A stretch of 6,423 nt of DNA from assembly GCA_016209665.1 (NCBI GenBank), contig JACQVT010000775.1, forward strand, positions 1-6,423. Direction: 5' to 3'. The DNA comes from Planctomycetota bacterium. GTDB taxonomy: Bacteria; Planctomycetota; Phycisphaerae; UBA1845; PWPN01. A program made the position numbers and the translations under genes. Below, in pieces: positions 1-5,687 of this stretch (the first letter of the stretch is position 1; each line of letters opens with the position of its first letter). Below the pieces are notes generated by a model, which was given only the letters and a program-made list of their open reading frames with translations, had not been told where the DNA came from and made no database searches.

Positions 1-1
1 G

Positions 2-115
2 TTCTACCTCCGCCACTTCGCCAGGCGCGCCATCGAGGCCAACCGCGCCCAACTCCTCGACCACGAAAACAACCTGATCTGGGAGCACCCCGCCGACACG
101 CAGCGTGTCCCATAG
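2..115 (+). CDS. C-terminal fragment of an unidentified protein
   Basis: The 5' end of this gene lies outside the window. Reading from base 2 gives 37 codons and a TAG stop at 113-115. The peptide starts FYLRHFARRAIEANRAQLL and ends HPADTQRVP. Its first part, rich in Arg, Ala, Leu and Glu, looks like an amphipathic helix, followed by a polar tail with no membrane segment or known motif. I prefer this frame to the overlapping open ones because its composition is protein-like (aromatics, acidic and aliphatic residues balanced), whereas the others are dominated by Arg and Pro as expected of shadow frames in GC-rich DNA. I do not recognise the family. The next gene begins 292 bases downstream, so the two are probably not co-transcribed. 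Confidence 0.5.
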   Translation, partial: FYLRHFARRAIEANRAQLLDHENNLIWEHPADTQRVP

Positions 116-164
116 ACGCACGATCGCCCGTCGTTGCGAGATTGAGACACAATTCTTTCTTGAC

Positions 165-181
165 CACTAGGCTCCCTGGTG
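165..181 (+). terminator. Possible terminator hairpin after the first gene
   Basis: CACTAGG (165-171) can pair with CCTGGTG (175-181) across a 3-base loop, giving seven pairs including one G-T wobble. It sits 50 bases after the stop of the partial gene. Only two T residues follow it directly, so as an intrinsic terminator it is weak. Confidence 0.25.
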
Positions 182-395
182 TTACCGTGGACGAAAGACG
201 AAACAGGATCTTGAGCAACAGGATCACTTCTCGGGCGATAACATCTTCGACGGCCTGCGTGAGCAAGACCAGGTACGCGGACACCAAGTTTGGGCGAGCG
301 GCCGGGTCCGCTCAAGTGCCGATTATCATGGCACAGTAGCACCACATAGCCGTTAGCGGCGACCCAGCGAAGCTAGGACCTTCCTCACTTTCGAG

Positions 396-401
396 AAGGA
401 G
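396..401 (+). promoter_or_regulatory. Strong Shine-Dalgarno for the SH3b/OmpA gene
   Basis: AAGGAG at 396-401 is a consensus ribosome binding site, six bases before the ATG at 408. It is the best such site in the window and fixes the start of this gene, which matters because the protein then begins directly with its SH3b domain and has no room for a signal peptide. Confidence 0.8.
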
Positions 402-407
402 CGGCCC

Positions 408-1469
408 ATGCAATACACCGTCAGTACTCGAGATTCAAACCTGAACGTCCGTTCGGGCCCAGGCCCGCAGCATAGCGTAATAGGCCAACTCGCCCGCGGG
501 GCGCGAGTCGAGGTTGTCGCTTCCCGACCGCCGTGGCAACAGATTGCTTCGGGCGGCTGGGTCCATGGTGACTATCTGCGACCGGCCTCAGGAGCCGCCA
601 CTGCATCGACCGATGAGGGGGTCGTTCTGGATCATTACAGGTGGCCGCGCGACCCCAATCGCAAGATGCTGGCCGGCTTCGAGACCGGTCGTGCTGAGTT
701 GAAGCCGGCGCACGTGGCATGGTTGTCAGGGTACGTGGCGCAGAGGGTTCGGATGGGACAATGGGTATTCCTGCGCGGCTACGCGAGCCGACTCGGCGCT
801 GGTGGAGCCAATCAGGAACTGTCGGTTCGACGTGCGAACGCCGTTCGCGAGTTCCTGATCAATCGGGCGGGCGTTTCTGGCTCGCGGATTACCGGGTCAG
901 GAGGAATCGGCGAGAGCTGGTCGCGGGGATCGGAGCATGACAACAGCGCGGAGTGGCGGGCGGTGGAAGTGATCGTGACCAATGGCGTTATCCAAGGTCC
1001 CGAAGTGCCCATCACTGGCGACAGCCCACTCAGCCGCCAGTTCTATATCAAGTATCTCGGCGGTGGAGGCGGCGGCCCAGGCTTTGTGCTCGGAGTGTAT
1101 GGGTTCATTATTCGGAACCCCGACAATTGGTACATCAAGTACGGTCTGGGGGGTGGAGGTGGATCCATCGGCGCTCCACTTCCCTCTTTCGGCAACGGGC
1201 TCCCTCCGGGGCAGGGTTGGGTTTCGTTTAGGACGACAGCGCTCAGGACCGTGGATAGTTTTCAGGGACACGCATCCGTCCGCCAGTCGGGAGTACAAAT
1301 CGGCCCCGTCGGCGGCAACTTCTTCTTTAAGCTCTGGGTCCCTGGCGCTTTCGAGGTGGACCTTCCAACCGGGTCCGGCTTCAGCTTGACGTTGTACCAG
1401 GTCGAGATGGGAATCTTCGACGCGGCCAGCGAGGGCCCTCGACACGGTGTGAACTGGCAGATCTACTGA
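408..1469 (+). CDS. SH3b + OmpA/MotB-like protein with novel Gly-rich C-terminal domain, no signal peptide
   Basis: This 353-residue protein has three parts. Residues 2-59 resemble a bacterial SH3 (SH3b) domain, with the typical LNVRSGPG turn and a closing GWVHGDYL. Residues about 88-190 resemble an OmpA/MotB C-terminal domain: FETGRAELKP at 91-100, then NxxLSxxRAxxV (N135, L138, S139, R142) and a final RAVEV strand at 184-188. Where the family usually has G-H-T-D, this protein has G-Y-A-S (124-127), so the aspartate that normally contacts diaminopimelate is a serine. Residues about 203-353 are rich in glycine and aromatics, include a repeated YIKY-glycine motif (213, 242), and look beta-rich; I recognise no family. 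There is no hydrophobic leader, lipobox or membrane helix, so cytoplasmic location or non-Sec export is inferred. Similar signal-less OmpA-like modules occur in cargo-type proteins of contractile injection systems, but nothing here proves that role. Noncoding gaps of 292 and 321 bases flank it, so it is probably transcribed alone. Confidence 0.9.
   Translation: MQYTVSTRDSNLNVRSGPGPQHSVIGQLARGARVEVVASRPPWQQIASGGWVHGDYLRPASGAATASTDEGVVLDHYRWPRDPNRKMLAGFETGRAELKPAHVAWLSGYVAQRVRMGQWVFLRGYASRLGAGGANQELSVRRANAVREFLINRAGVSGSRITGSGGIGESWSRGSEHDNSAEWRAVEVIVTNGVIQGPEVPITGDSPLSRQFYIKYLGGGGGGPGFVLGVYGFIIRNPDNWYIKYGLGGGGGSIGAPLPSFGNGLPPGQGWVSFRTTALRTVDSFQGHASVRQSGVQIGPVGGNFFFKLWVPGAFEVDLPTGSGFSLTLYQVEMGIFDAASEGPRHGVNWQIY
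1044..1163 (+). repeat. Internal YIKY-polyglycine repeat within the SH3b/OmpA gene
   Basis: Two copies of a motif, YIKYLGGGGGG (residues 213-223, DNA from 1044) and YIKYGLGGGGG (residues 242-252, DNA from 1131), are spaced by 29 residues. Each is preceded by an aromatic residue (F212, W241). Codons differ between copies (tatatcaagtat versus tacatcaagtac), so the peptide rather than the DNA is conserved, which suggests an old duplication or repeated structural element. Confidence 0.7.
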
Positions 1470-1790
1470 TCCGATCCCGGCCGGTGCGGCGCCGAGTATC
1501 GAGGACGGGCTCGGCGGTTTCGGCTTCCCGACGCAACGAGCACTCAGAAAGCACCCGCTCCCTGTGCGGCGTTGCCGTCGGAGGGAAGGTGTACGGGTCG
1601 GTCGGTGTCGCTACACACGGGACGAAGGTCGCTCCGGCGGCGGGTTCTTCGTCTCTTGCCGGCCTCGACGTCTTGTCTTGGGCCGTGGGGCTGTATTTGG
1701 CGCCCGAGATGGCCGCGGGTGTCGTGCTCTTGTTGGGCAGGTCAGGTTTCCCGACACTCGGCCTGCGACTAAGATGCGTCGAGCGAGGCT
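1470..1790. other. 321-base intergenic region without a credible gene
   Basis: Open frames cross this stretch but give Arg-, Gly- and Ser-rich translations with no good ribosome binding site, and the longest runs into the kinase gene in the wrong frame. I see no tRNA, CRISPR or transposon-end structure. Apart from the hairpin at 1490-1516 I see nothing definite. The kinase promoter should lie here because the upstream gene looks unlinked, but I could not identify convincing -35/-10 boxes. Confidence 0.6.
1490..1516 (+). terminator. Possible terminator hairpin after the SH3b/OmpA gene
   Basis: CGCCGAG (1490-1496) and CTCGGCG (1510-1516) are perfect 7-base inverted repeats around a 13-base loop, starting 21 bases after the stop codon. 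A short GTTT follows. The position fits transcription termination, but the long loop and short T run make it a modest candidate. Confidence 0.35.
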
Positions 1791-3242
1791 ATGAGCAGCG
1801 ACGGACTCATCGCAGTCGGGGTGGACCTGGGCACGGGGGGAGCGCGGGCGCTGGCGCTGGATCTGGACGGCCGGGTGGTGGCGACGGGGCGGGCGGAGTT
1901 GCCGGCGGGAGCAGTGCGGGCTGAGGGGGTCCGGTGCGAGCAGGAGCCGCGGACCTGGACCGATGCAGTCAACGGCGCGCTTCGCGAACTGACGTCGAAA
2001 CTGCCGGCGAGCGCGCGAGTCGGCGGCGTGTCCGTCGATGCCACGTCGGGCACGTTCGTGCTGGTCGACGAGGCGAATCGGCCGGTGACGCCGGGCATCA
2101 TGTACAACGATCTGCGGGCGGCGGAGGATGGGCCGCGGTGCGCCGAAGCGCTGCGCGACGTGCTGGGACCATACGGCATCGAGGTCGCGGCGGCATTTGC
2201 CTTGCCGAAGATCGCGCACCTGGCCCGGACCGAGCCGCGGGCGTGGGCCCGTTGCCGGCGGATCGTGCATCAGACGGACTGGGTTGTCGGTCTGTTGTCG
2301 GGCCGCTACGACATGACCGACGTCTCGACGGCGCTCAAGACCGGGGTCGACCCCGGTCGGCTGGTTTGGCCGGGGGCGATCGAAACACAGCTTGGTGTTC
2401 CGCTCGATCGGCTGCCCGCGGTGGTGTTGCCCGGCACGACCATCGGCGCGGTGACGAGGGAGGCGGCGGAGTCGACGGGGTTGCCTGCGGGCACGCCGGT
2501 GGTGAGCGGCTGCACCGACGGCACGGCCGGGTGTCTCGCCTCGGGGGCGAGCCGGCACGGCGATCTGAACGTGACGCTTGGAACGACACTGGTGTTCAAG
2601 GCGGTGGCCGATAAGCCGATCGTCGATCCCGCCGGTGTCGTCTACAATCACCGCCATCCGGCGGGCGGCTATCTGCCGGGAGCGGCGTCGAACACCGGCG
2701 CGGCCTGGACGAAAGCCCGGTTCGCCGGTGCCGACCTCGATCGACTGGGCGAACAGGCGTCGGCGCTCATTCCCACCGGGCGGCTGGTGTACCCGTTGAC
2801 GCAGACGGGCGAGCGATTCCCGTTCACGCATCCGCAAGCGACGGCCTTCGGTTGGGACAGCGCCGCCCCGCCGGCGGAGATGTTCGCCGCGGGCATGGAA
2901 GGCGTGGCGATGCTGGAGCGGCTGGGGATCGAGCGGCTGGATGCTCTGGGCTTGTCCGTGAATCATACCGTGTATGCCACAGGCGGCAGCGTCGCGAGTG
3001 ACACCTTGCTGCGCATCCGCTCCGCGGTCAATCGTCGCGTGTATGCGACACCCGAACTGCCCGAGTGCGCGGTGGGGGCGGCCATCCTCGCCGCGGCGGC
3101 GCACCTGGGCGGCTGCGGGGCGGCGATCCAGCGGATGGTCCGTATCGCTCGTCGCTGCGAGCCGGACGAACGACTGGCCGCCGCGTATAATGAAGTATAC
3201 GGGCGGTTTTGCGCGGTACTGCATGAGCGAGGATACCTATGA
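1791..3242 (+). CDS. FGGY-family carbohydrate kinase (D-ribulokinase/xylulokinase-like)
   Basis: This 483-residue protein has the usual FGGY kinase length and motifs. The N-terminal phosphate loop is VDLGTGGARA (11-20); SVDATSGT (81-88) and MYND (104-107) form part of the sugar site; CTDGTAG (241-247) carries the likely catalytic base D243; VTLGTT (261-266) is the second phosphate motif; and ATGGS (396-400) begins the adenosine motif. The SNTG (300-303) and TGERFP (339-344) segments resemble the D-ribulose kinase subgroup of cyanobacteria and plants, so ATP-dependent phosphorylation of a ketopentose is my best guess; other sugars or polyols remain possible. The enzyme should be cytoplasmic. 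The start at 1791 is preceded by a weak GAGCGAGG site. The stop overlaps the next gene's ATG by four bases (ATGA), indicating translational coupling with the mutase. G or C fills 26 of the first 30 third codon positions. Confidence 0.92.
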   Translation: MSSDGLIAVGVDLGTGGARALALDLDGRVVATGRAELPAGAVRAEGVRCEQEPRTWTDAVNGALRELTSKLPASARVGGVSVDATSGTFVLVDEANRPVTPGIMYNDLRAAEDGPRCAEALRDVLGPYGIEVAAAFALPKIAHLARTEPRAWARCRRIVHQTDWVVGLLSGRYDMTDVSTALKTGVDPGRLVWPGAIETQLGVPLDRLPAVVLPGTTIGAVTREAAESTGLPAGTPVVSGCTDGTAGCLASGASRHGDLNVTLGTTLVFKAVADKPIVDPAGVVYNHRHPAGGYLPGAASNTGAAWTKARFAGADLDRLGEQASALIPTGRLVYPLTQTGERFPFTHPQATAFGWDSAAPPAEMFAAGMEGVAMLERLGIERLDALGLSVNHTVYATGGSVASDTLLRIRSAVNRRVYATPELPECAVGAAILAAAAHLGGCGAAIQRMVRIARRCEPDERLAAAYNEVYGRFCAVLHERGYL

Positions 3243-4597
3243 GCATCTTCAAGGCTTGCGACGTCCGCGGCGTGGTGGGAGAGGAACTGGATGAACCGCT
3301 GTTCGGACGTCTCGGCCGATCGCTCGGTGCGATGATCCGAGGTCGCGGCGGCACGGCCGCGTGCCTGGGGGGCGATCTGCGGAGCAGCACGCCCGCACTC
3401 AAGCAGGCCCTCCTCACCGGGCTGCTGGAGGCCGGCGTCAAGGTGCACGACGCCGGCCGGGTGCCCACGCCCGTCGTCCACTTTGCCGGACGCAGTCTGG
3501 AATGTCCGAACGTGATCATCGTGACCGCGTCGCACAACGAAGGCCGGTACAACGGGCTGAAGTTCATGGTCGCGGGCCGACCGGCGGTGCCCGCGTTGAT
3601 CGAAGAGTTGCGGGCGGGCCTGGATGCGCCCGTGGCCGGGCCGGCCGCCGCCGTCGAGCCGATGATCAACGTGTTCGATGACTACGCGAGTTGGGTGCGA
3701 TCGCAGGCCGCCGAGCTGGTTCCCGGCACGCCGCGACGGTTGCGGATCGTCGTCGATCCGATGGGCGGGGCACTGGCCGGTCTCGCGGGCCGGGTGCTCG
3801 GCGACGCGGGTTTCGACGCGGTGACGATCAACGACGAGGTCGACCCGGATTTCGCCGAGCGGCCGCCGAACCCCGCGGTGGACGGGCACCTGGAACCGCT
3901 GTCGGCCCGGGTGCGGGAGGAAGAGGCGAAGATGGGCCTGGCGTTCGACGGCGACGGGGACCGTGTGGCCATCCTGGACCACGAAGGCCGCATCGTGCGA
4001 CCCGAACAGATCGCCGTCCTGTTGGCTCGCCAGATGCTGTCGCGGCCGGCGGTGGTGTACGATCAGAAGTGCGCGTCCGTCGTCGCGTCGGCGGTGACGG
4101 CAACCGGCGGCCGGTCCATTATGCAGCCCAGCGGCCACGGCTTCATCAAGACCGCCATGATCGACGAGGGGGCGGACCTCGGCGTGGAGGTCAGCGGTCA
4201 TTACTTCTTCAAGACGCTGGGCGGCGGGGACGACGGTCTGCTGGCCGCCCTGCTGGTCGCTCGAGTGGTGGCGACGGCGGACCAGACGCTGGCCGAGTTG
4301 ATCGCTCCCATCGGCTGGCCGGCGATCACGCCCGATCTGCGGGTTCCCGTGGACGAGCCCGCCGATGGGCTGTTGGAGCAGGTGGCGGCGCAGTGCGGCG
4401 GCCGGGTATCGCGGTTGGACGGCGTGCGGGCCGAGTATGACGGCGGCTGGGCCCTGGCCCGGGCGTCCATCACCGAACCGGTGATGACGTTTCGTTTCGA
4501 GGGCCGCGACGCCGCTCACATCCGCCAGATCGCGGAACAATTCCTCGCGAGCGCGCCGGACCTGGCCGCCCGCGTGCTGGAAAAGCTGCCTGAGTGA
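3239..4597 (+). CDS. Phosphomannomutase/phosphoglucomutase-family enzyme
   Basis: This 452-residue protein is a full-length alpha-D-phosphohexomutase, a family that moves phosphate between C1 and C6 (or C5 in pentoses) through a phosphoserine. Visible sites in order are FKACDVRG (4-11), the phosphoserine loop TASHNEGRYNG (96-106, S98), the Mg-binding DGDGDR (237-242), the sugar-recognition loop VEVSGH (316-321), DGVRAEYDGG (394-403) and the phosphate-binding loop R408-x-S-x-TEP ending R419-x-E421. Two positions depart from the usual consensus: Glu101 replaces Pro in TASHNP, and Ile411 replaces Asn in SNTEP. All catalytic residues are present, so activity is expected, but specificity is open. 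Its ATG overlaps the kinase stop (ATGA), and the aldolase follows after 63 bases, placing it between two sugar-catabolic genes. It could instead supply mannose-1-phosphate or glucose-1-phosphate for surface sugars. Confidence 0.93.
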   Translation: MSIFKACDVRGVVGEELDEPLFGRLGRSLGAMIRGRGGTAACLGGDLRSSTPALKQALLTGLLEAGVKVHDAGRVPTPVVHFAGRSLECPNVIIVTASHNEGRYNGLKFMVAGRPAVPALIEELRAGLDAPVAGPAAAVEPMINVFDDYASWVRSQAAELVPGTPRRLRIVVDPMGGALAGLAGRVLGDAGFDAVTINDEVDPDFAERPPNPAVDGHLEPLSARVREEEAKMGLAFDGDGDRVAILDHEGRIVRPEQIAVLLARQMLSRPAVVYDQKCASVVASAVTATGGRSIMQPSGHGFIKTAMIDEGADLGVEVSGHYFFKTLGGGDDGLLAALLVARVVATADQTLAELIAPIGWPAITPDLRVPVDEPADGLLEQVAAQCGGRVSRLDGVRAEYDGGWALARASITEPVMTFRFEGRDAAHIRQIAEQFLASAPDLAARVLEKLPE

Positions 4598-4683
4598 CGT
4601 TCTCGATGAGCTGGAAGGCAGGCAAGGATCCCCACCCCCAAGACCTGATGGGAAGCAGCCATGACTGATGTCCTCGATGAACT
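4583..4683 (+). repeat. Imperfect direct repeat spanning mutase end and aldolase start
   Basis: Bases 4583-4612 (end of the mutase gene and beginning of the spacer) align with 4653-4683 (aldolase ribosome-binding region and first codons) at 25 of 30 positions with one gap. The gap removes the A of the ATG. Within the aligned codons most differences are synonymous: the upstream copy reads S-D-V-L-D-E-L and the real gene T-D-V-L-D-E-L. The 63-base spacer therefore appears to contain a decayed second aldolase start. Confidence 0.5.
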
Positions 4684-5407
4684 CGTCTCAATGTCGCGGG
4701 TCCTGGGTGACCCGGCGATGGACTATGTGATTCTCGGCGAGGGCAACACCTCGGTGCGGGCCGACCGCGACACGTTCTGGGTGAAGGCGTCGGGCACCGA
4801 GCTGGCCCAGGCCTCGCGCGACGGTTTCGTGCGCGTGCGTTTCGCGCCCATCCTCGAGGCGATCGACGGTCCGCCGATGGGCGACGCCCAGGTCAAGGAT
4901 TTGCTGAAGAGCTGCACGGTCGAGGGCGGCCGGGCCCCGTCCATCGAGACGTTCCTGCACGCGTTGTGTCTCGGGCTGGAGGGTGTGCAGTTCGTCGGCC
5001 ACACGCATCCGCCGGCCGCCGTCGGGCTGCTCAGCTCGCAACGCAGCCGCGAGTGGTTCGCCGGCTCGCTGTTCCCCGACCAGATCGTGGTGACCGGCCC
5101 GCGGTACGCCTACGTGCCCTACGCCGACCCCGGCCTGCCGCTGGCCCTGGCCGTGCGCGACGCGATTCGCGGGTTCGTCGCGCGGGATTGCCGCAGCCCC
5201 AAGGTCATCCTGATGGAGAACCACGGGGTGATCGCGCTGGGGGCCACGCCGCGCGAGGTGCTCAACATCACGCAGATGCTGGTCAAGGTCTGTCGCATTC
5301 TGGCCCACGCGCTCACCGCCGGCGGCCCGCGCTTTCTTACCGCCGCCCACGTTGACCGCATCGACCAGCGTCCCGACGAACTCGCCCGCCGTAAGGGCTT
5401 CGCCTGA
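4661..5407 (+). CDS. Class II aldolase/adducin family protein
   Basis: This 248-residue cytoplasmic enzyme belongs to the zinc-dependent family of L-fuculose-1-phosphate aldolase (FucA), rhamnulose-1-phosphate aldolase and L-ribulose-5-phosphate 4-epimerase. It carries the phosphate-binding GEGNTSVR (26-33) and KASGTEL (42-48), the likely catalytic acid/base E96 in SIETF, the zinc ligands H114 and H116 in HTHP, and a third ligand H188 in MENHGV. The C-terminal IDQRPDELARRKGF is typical of the stand-alone form. It is somewhat longer than FucA (about 215 residues). Expected chemistry is retro-aldol cleavage of a ketose 1-phosphate to dihydroxyacetone phosphate plus an aldehyde, though epimerase or dehydratase activity cannot be excluded. 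GGAAG at 4651-4655 lies five bases before the ATG. Its position 63 bases behind the kinase and mutase suggests one operon and a shared substrate. Confidence 0.92.
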   Translation: MTDVLDELVSMSRVLGDPAMDYVILGEGNTSVRADRDTFWVKASGTELAQASRDGFVRVRFAPILEAIDGPPMGDAQVKDLLKSCTVEGGRAPSIETFLHALCLGLEGVQFVGHTHPPAAVGLLSSQRSREWFAGSLFPDQIVVTGPRYAYVPYADPGLPLALAVRDAIRGFVARDCRSPKVILMENHGVIALGATPREVLNITQMLVKVCRILAHALTAGGPRFLTAAHVDRIDQRPDELARRKGFA

Positions 5408-5466
5408 TGTGCGTGACCGCGGCGGGAGGGTCTCAGGACCAAGGCAACTCGCCCCATCGAGTCGGC

Positions 5467-5492
5467 GTGGCGACTGGTTGCCGTTCCGCCAC
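5467..5492 (+). terminator. Weak hairpin downstream of the aldolase operon
   Basis: GTGGCG (5467-5472) can pair with CGCCAC (5487-5492) over a 14-base loop, about 60 bases after the aldolase stop. No T tract follows, so it could only be a factor-dependent or decayed terminator. Confidence 0.2.
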
Positions 5493-5510
5493 CACCTGTC
5501 AAGCGAGAAT

Positions 5511-5528
5511 GCGTCAACAAGTTGACGC
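5511..5528. promoter_or_regulatory. 18-base palindrome, possible operator upstream of nrfH
   Basis: GCGTCAAC (5511-5518) and GTTGACGC (5521-5528) are perfect inverted 8-base arms around AA. A 2-base centre is too tight for a stable RNA hairpin but is typical of a binding site for a dimeric regulator. It lies 66 bases before the nrfH start. The half-sites point outwards compared with FNR/CRP-type sites (TTGAT-N4-ATCAA), so I do not assign it to that family. Confidence 0.45.
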
Positions 5529-5594
5529 GGTCCTCTGGAAGCCCCCCACGAGTCGGGATACACTCGGTCCGAGAGGTTGTCACAGGTGTTGACT

Positions 5595-5687
5595 ATGCGC
5601 ACGCGCTGGCCACTCATCGGCGCCATCCTGGGCGGCGGGCTCGGTATTCCCGCCGGGCTCGGGGTGTTCACGTTCATCTATGCCGAT
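5595..5687 (+). pseudogene. nrfH: 5' remnant of nrfH, membrane anchor of cytochrome c nitrite reductase
   Basis: From the ATG at 5595, preceded by AGGTG at 5584-5588, the translation begins MRTRWPLIG and continues through a hydrophobic Gly/Leu/Ile-rich membrane helix to FTFIYAD. This matches the N-terminus of NrfH, the small tetrahaem NapC/NirT-type quinol dehydrogenase that anchors NrfA and feeds it electrons. In intact NrfH the next residues lead to the first CxxCH; here no haem motif follows. After about codon 31 the homology stops and the frame continues, without a stop to the end of the window, through DNA that encodes NrfA in another frame. Only about 31 of a usual 150-180 residues remain, so no functional quinol dehydrogenase can be made. 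Identification rests on a short segment but is strongly supported by the nrfA remnant immediately after it. Confidence 0.7.

Noticed and set aside
296..313. GAGCGG/CCGCTC hairpin upstream of the SH3b/OmpA gene
   Set aside because: A 6-base stem in GC-rich DNA is expected by chance and nothing around it indicates a regulatory role.
142..339. 65-codon open frame upstream of the SH3b/OmpA gene
   Set aside because: No ribosome binding site, Arg/Ser/Thr-rich translation without motifs, and it is the tail of a frame open only by chance next to the partial gene.
329..344. TGGCAC resembling the -24 element of a sigma-54 promoter
   Set aside because: The required GC of the -12 element is CC at the correct spacing, so only half of the signal is present.
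349..360. GCCGTTAGCGGC, considered as an integron attC fragment
   Set aside because: It is a short 4-base dyad; the conserved GTTRRRY/RYYYAAC pair is not present on either side of the SH3b/OmpA gene.
1484..1924. 146-codon open frame starting with GTG in the gap before the kinase
   Set aside because: Its second half overlaps the well-supported kinase in another frame and becomes Gly/Arg-rich; there is no good ribosome binding site and no recognisable domain.
1611..4540. Long minus-strand open frames (537 and 525 codons) opposite the kinase and mutase
   Set aside because: Arg/His/Pro-rich shadows typical of GC-rich coding DNA; the + strand frames carry complete catalytic motifs of known families.
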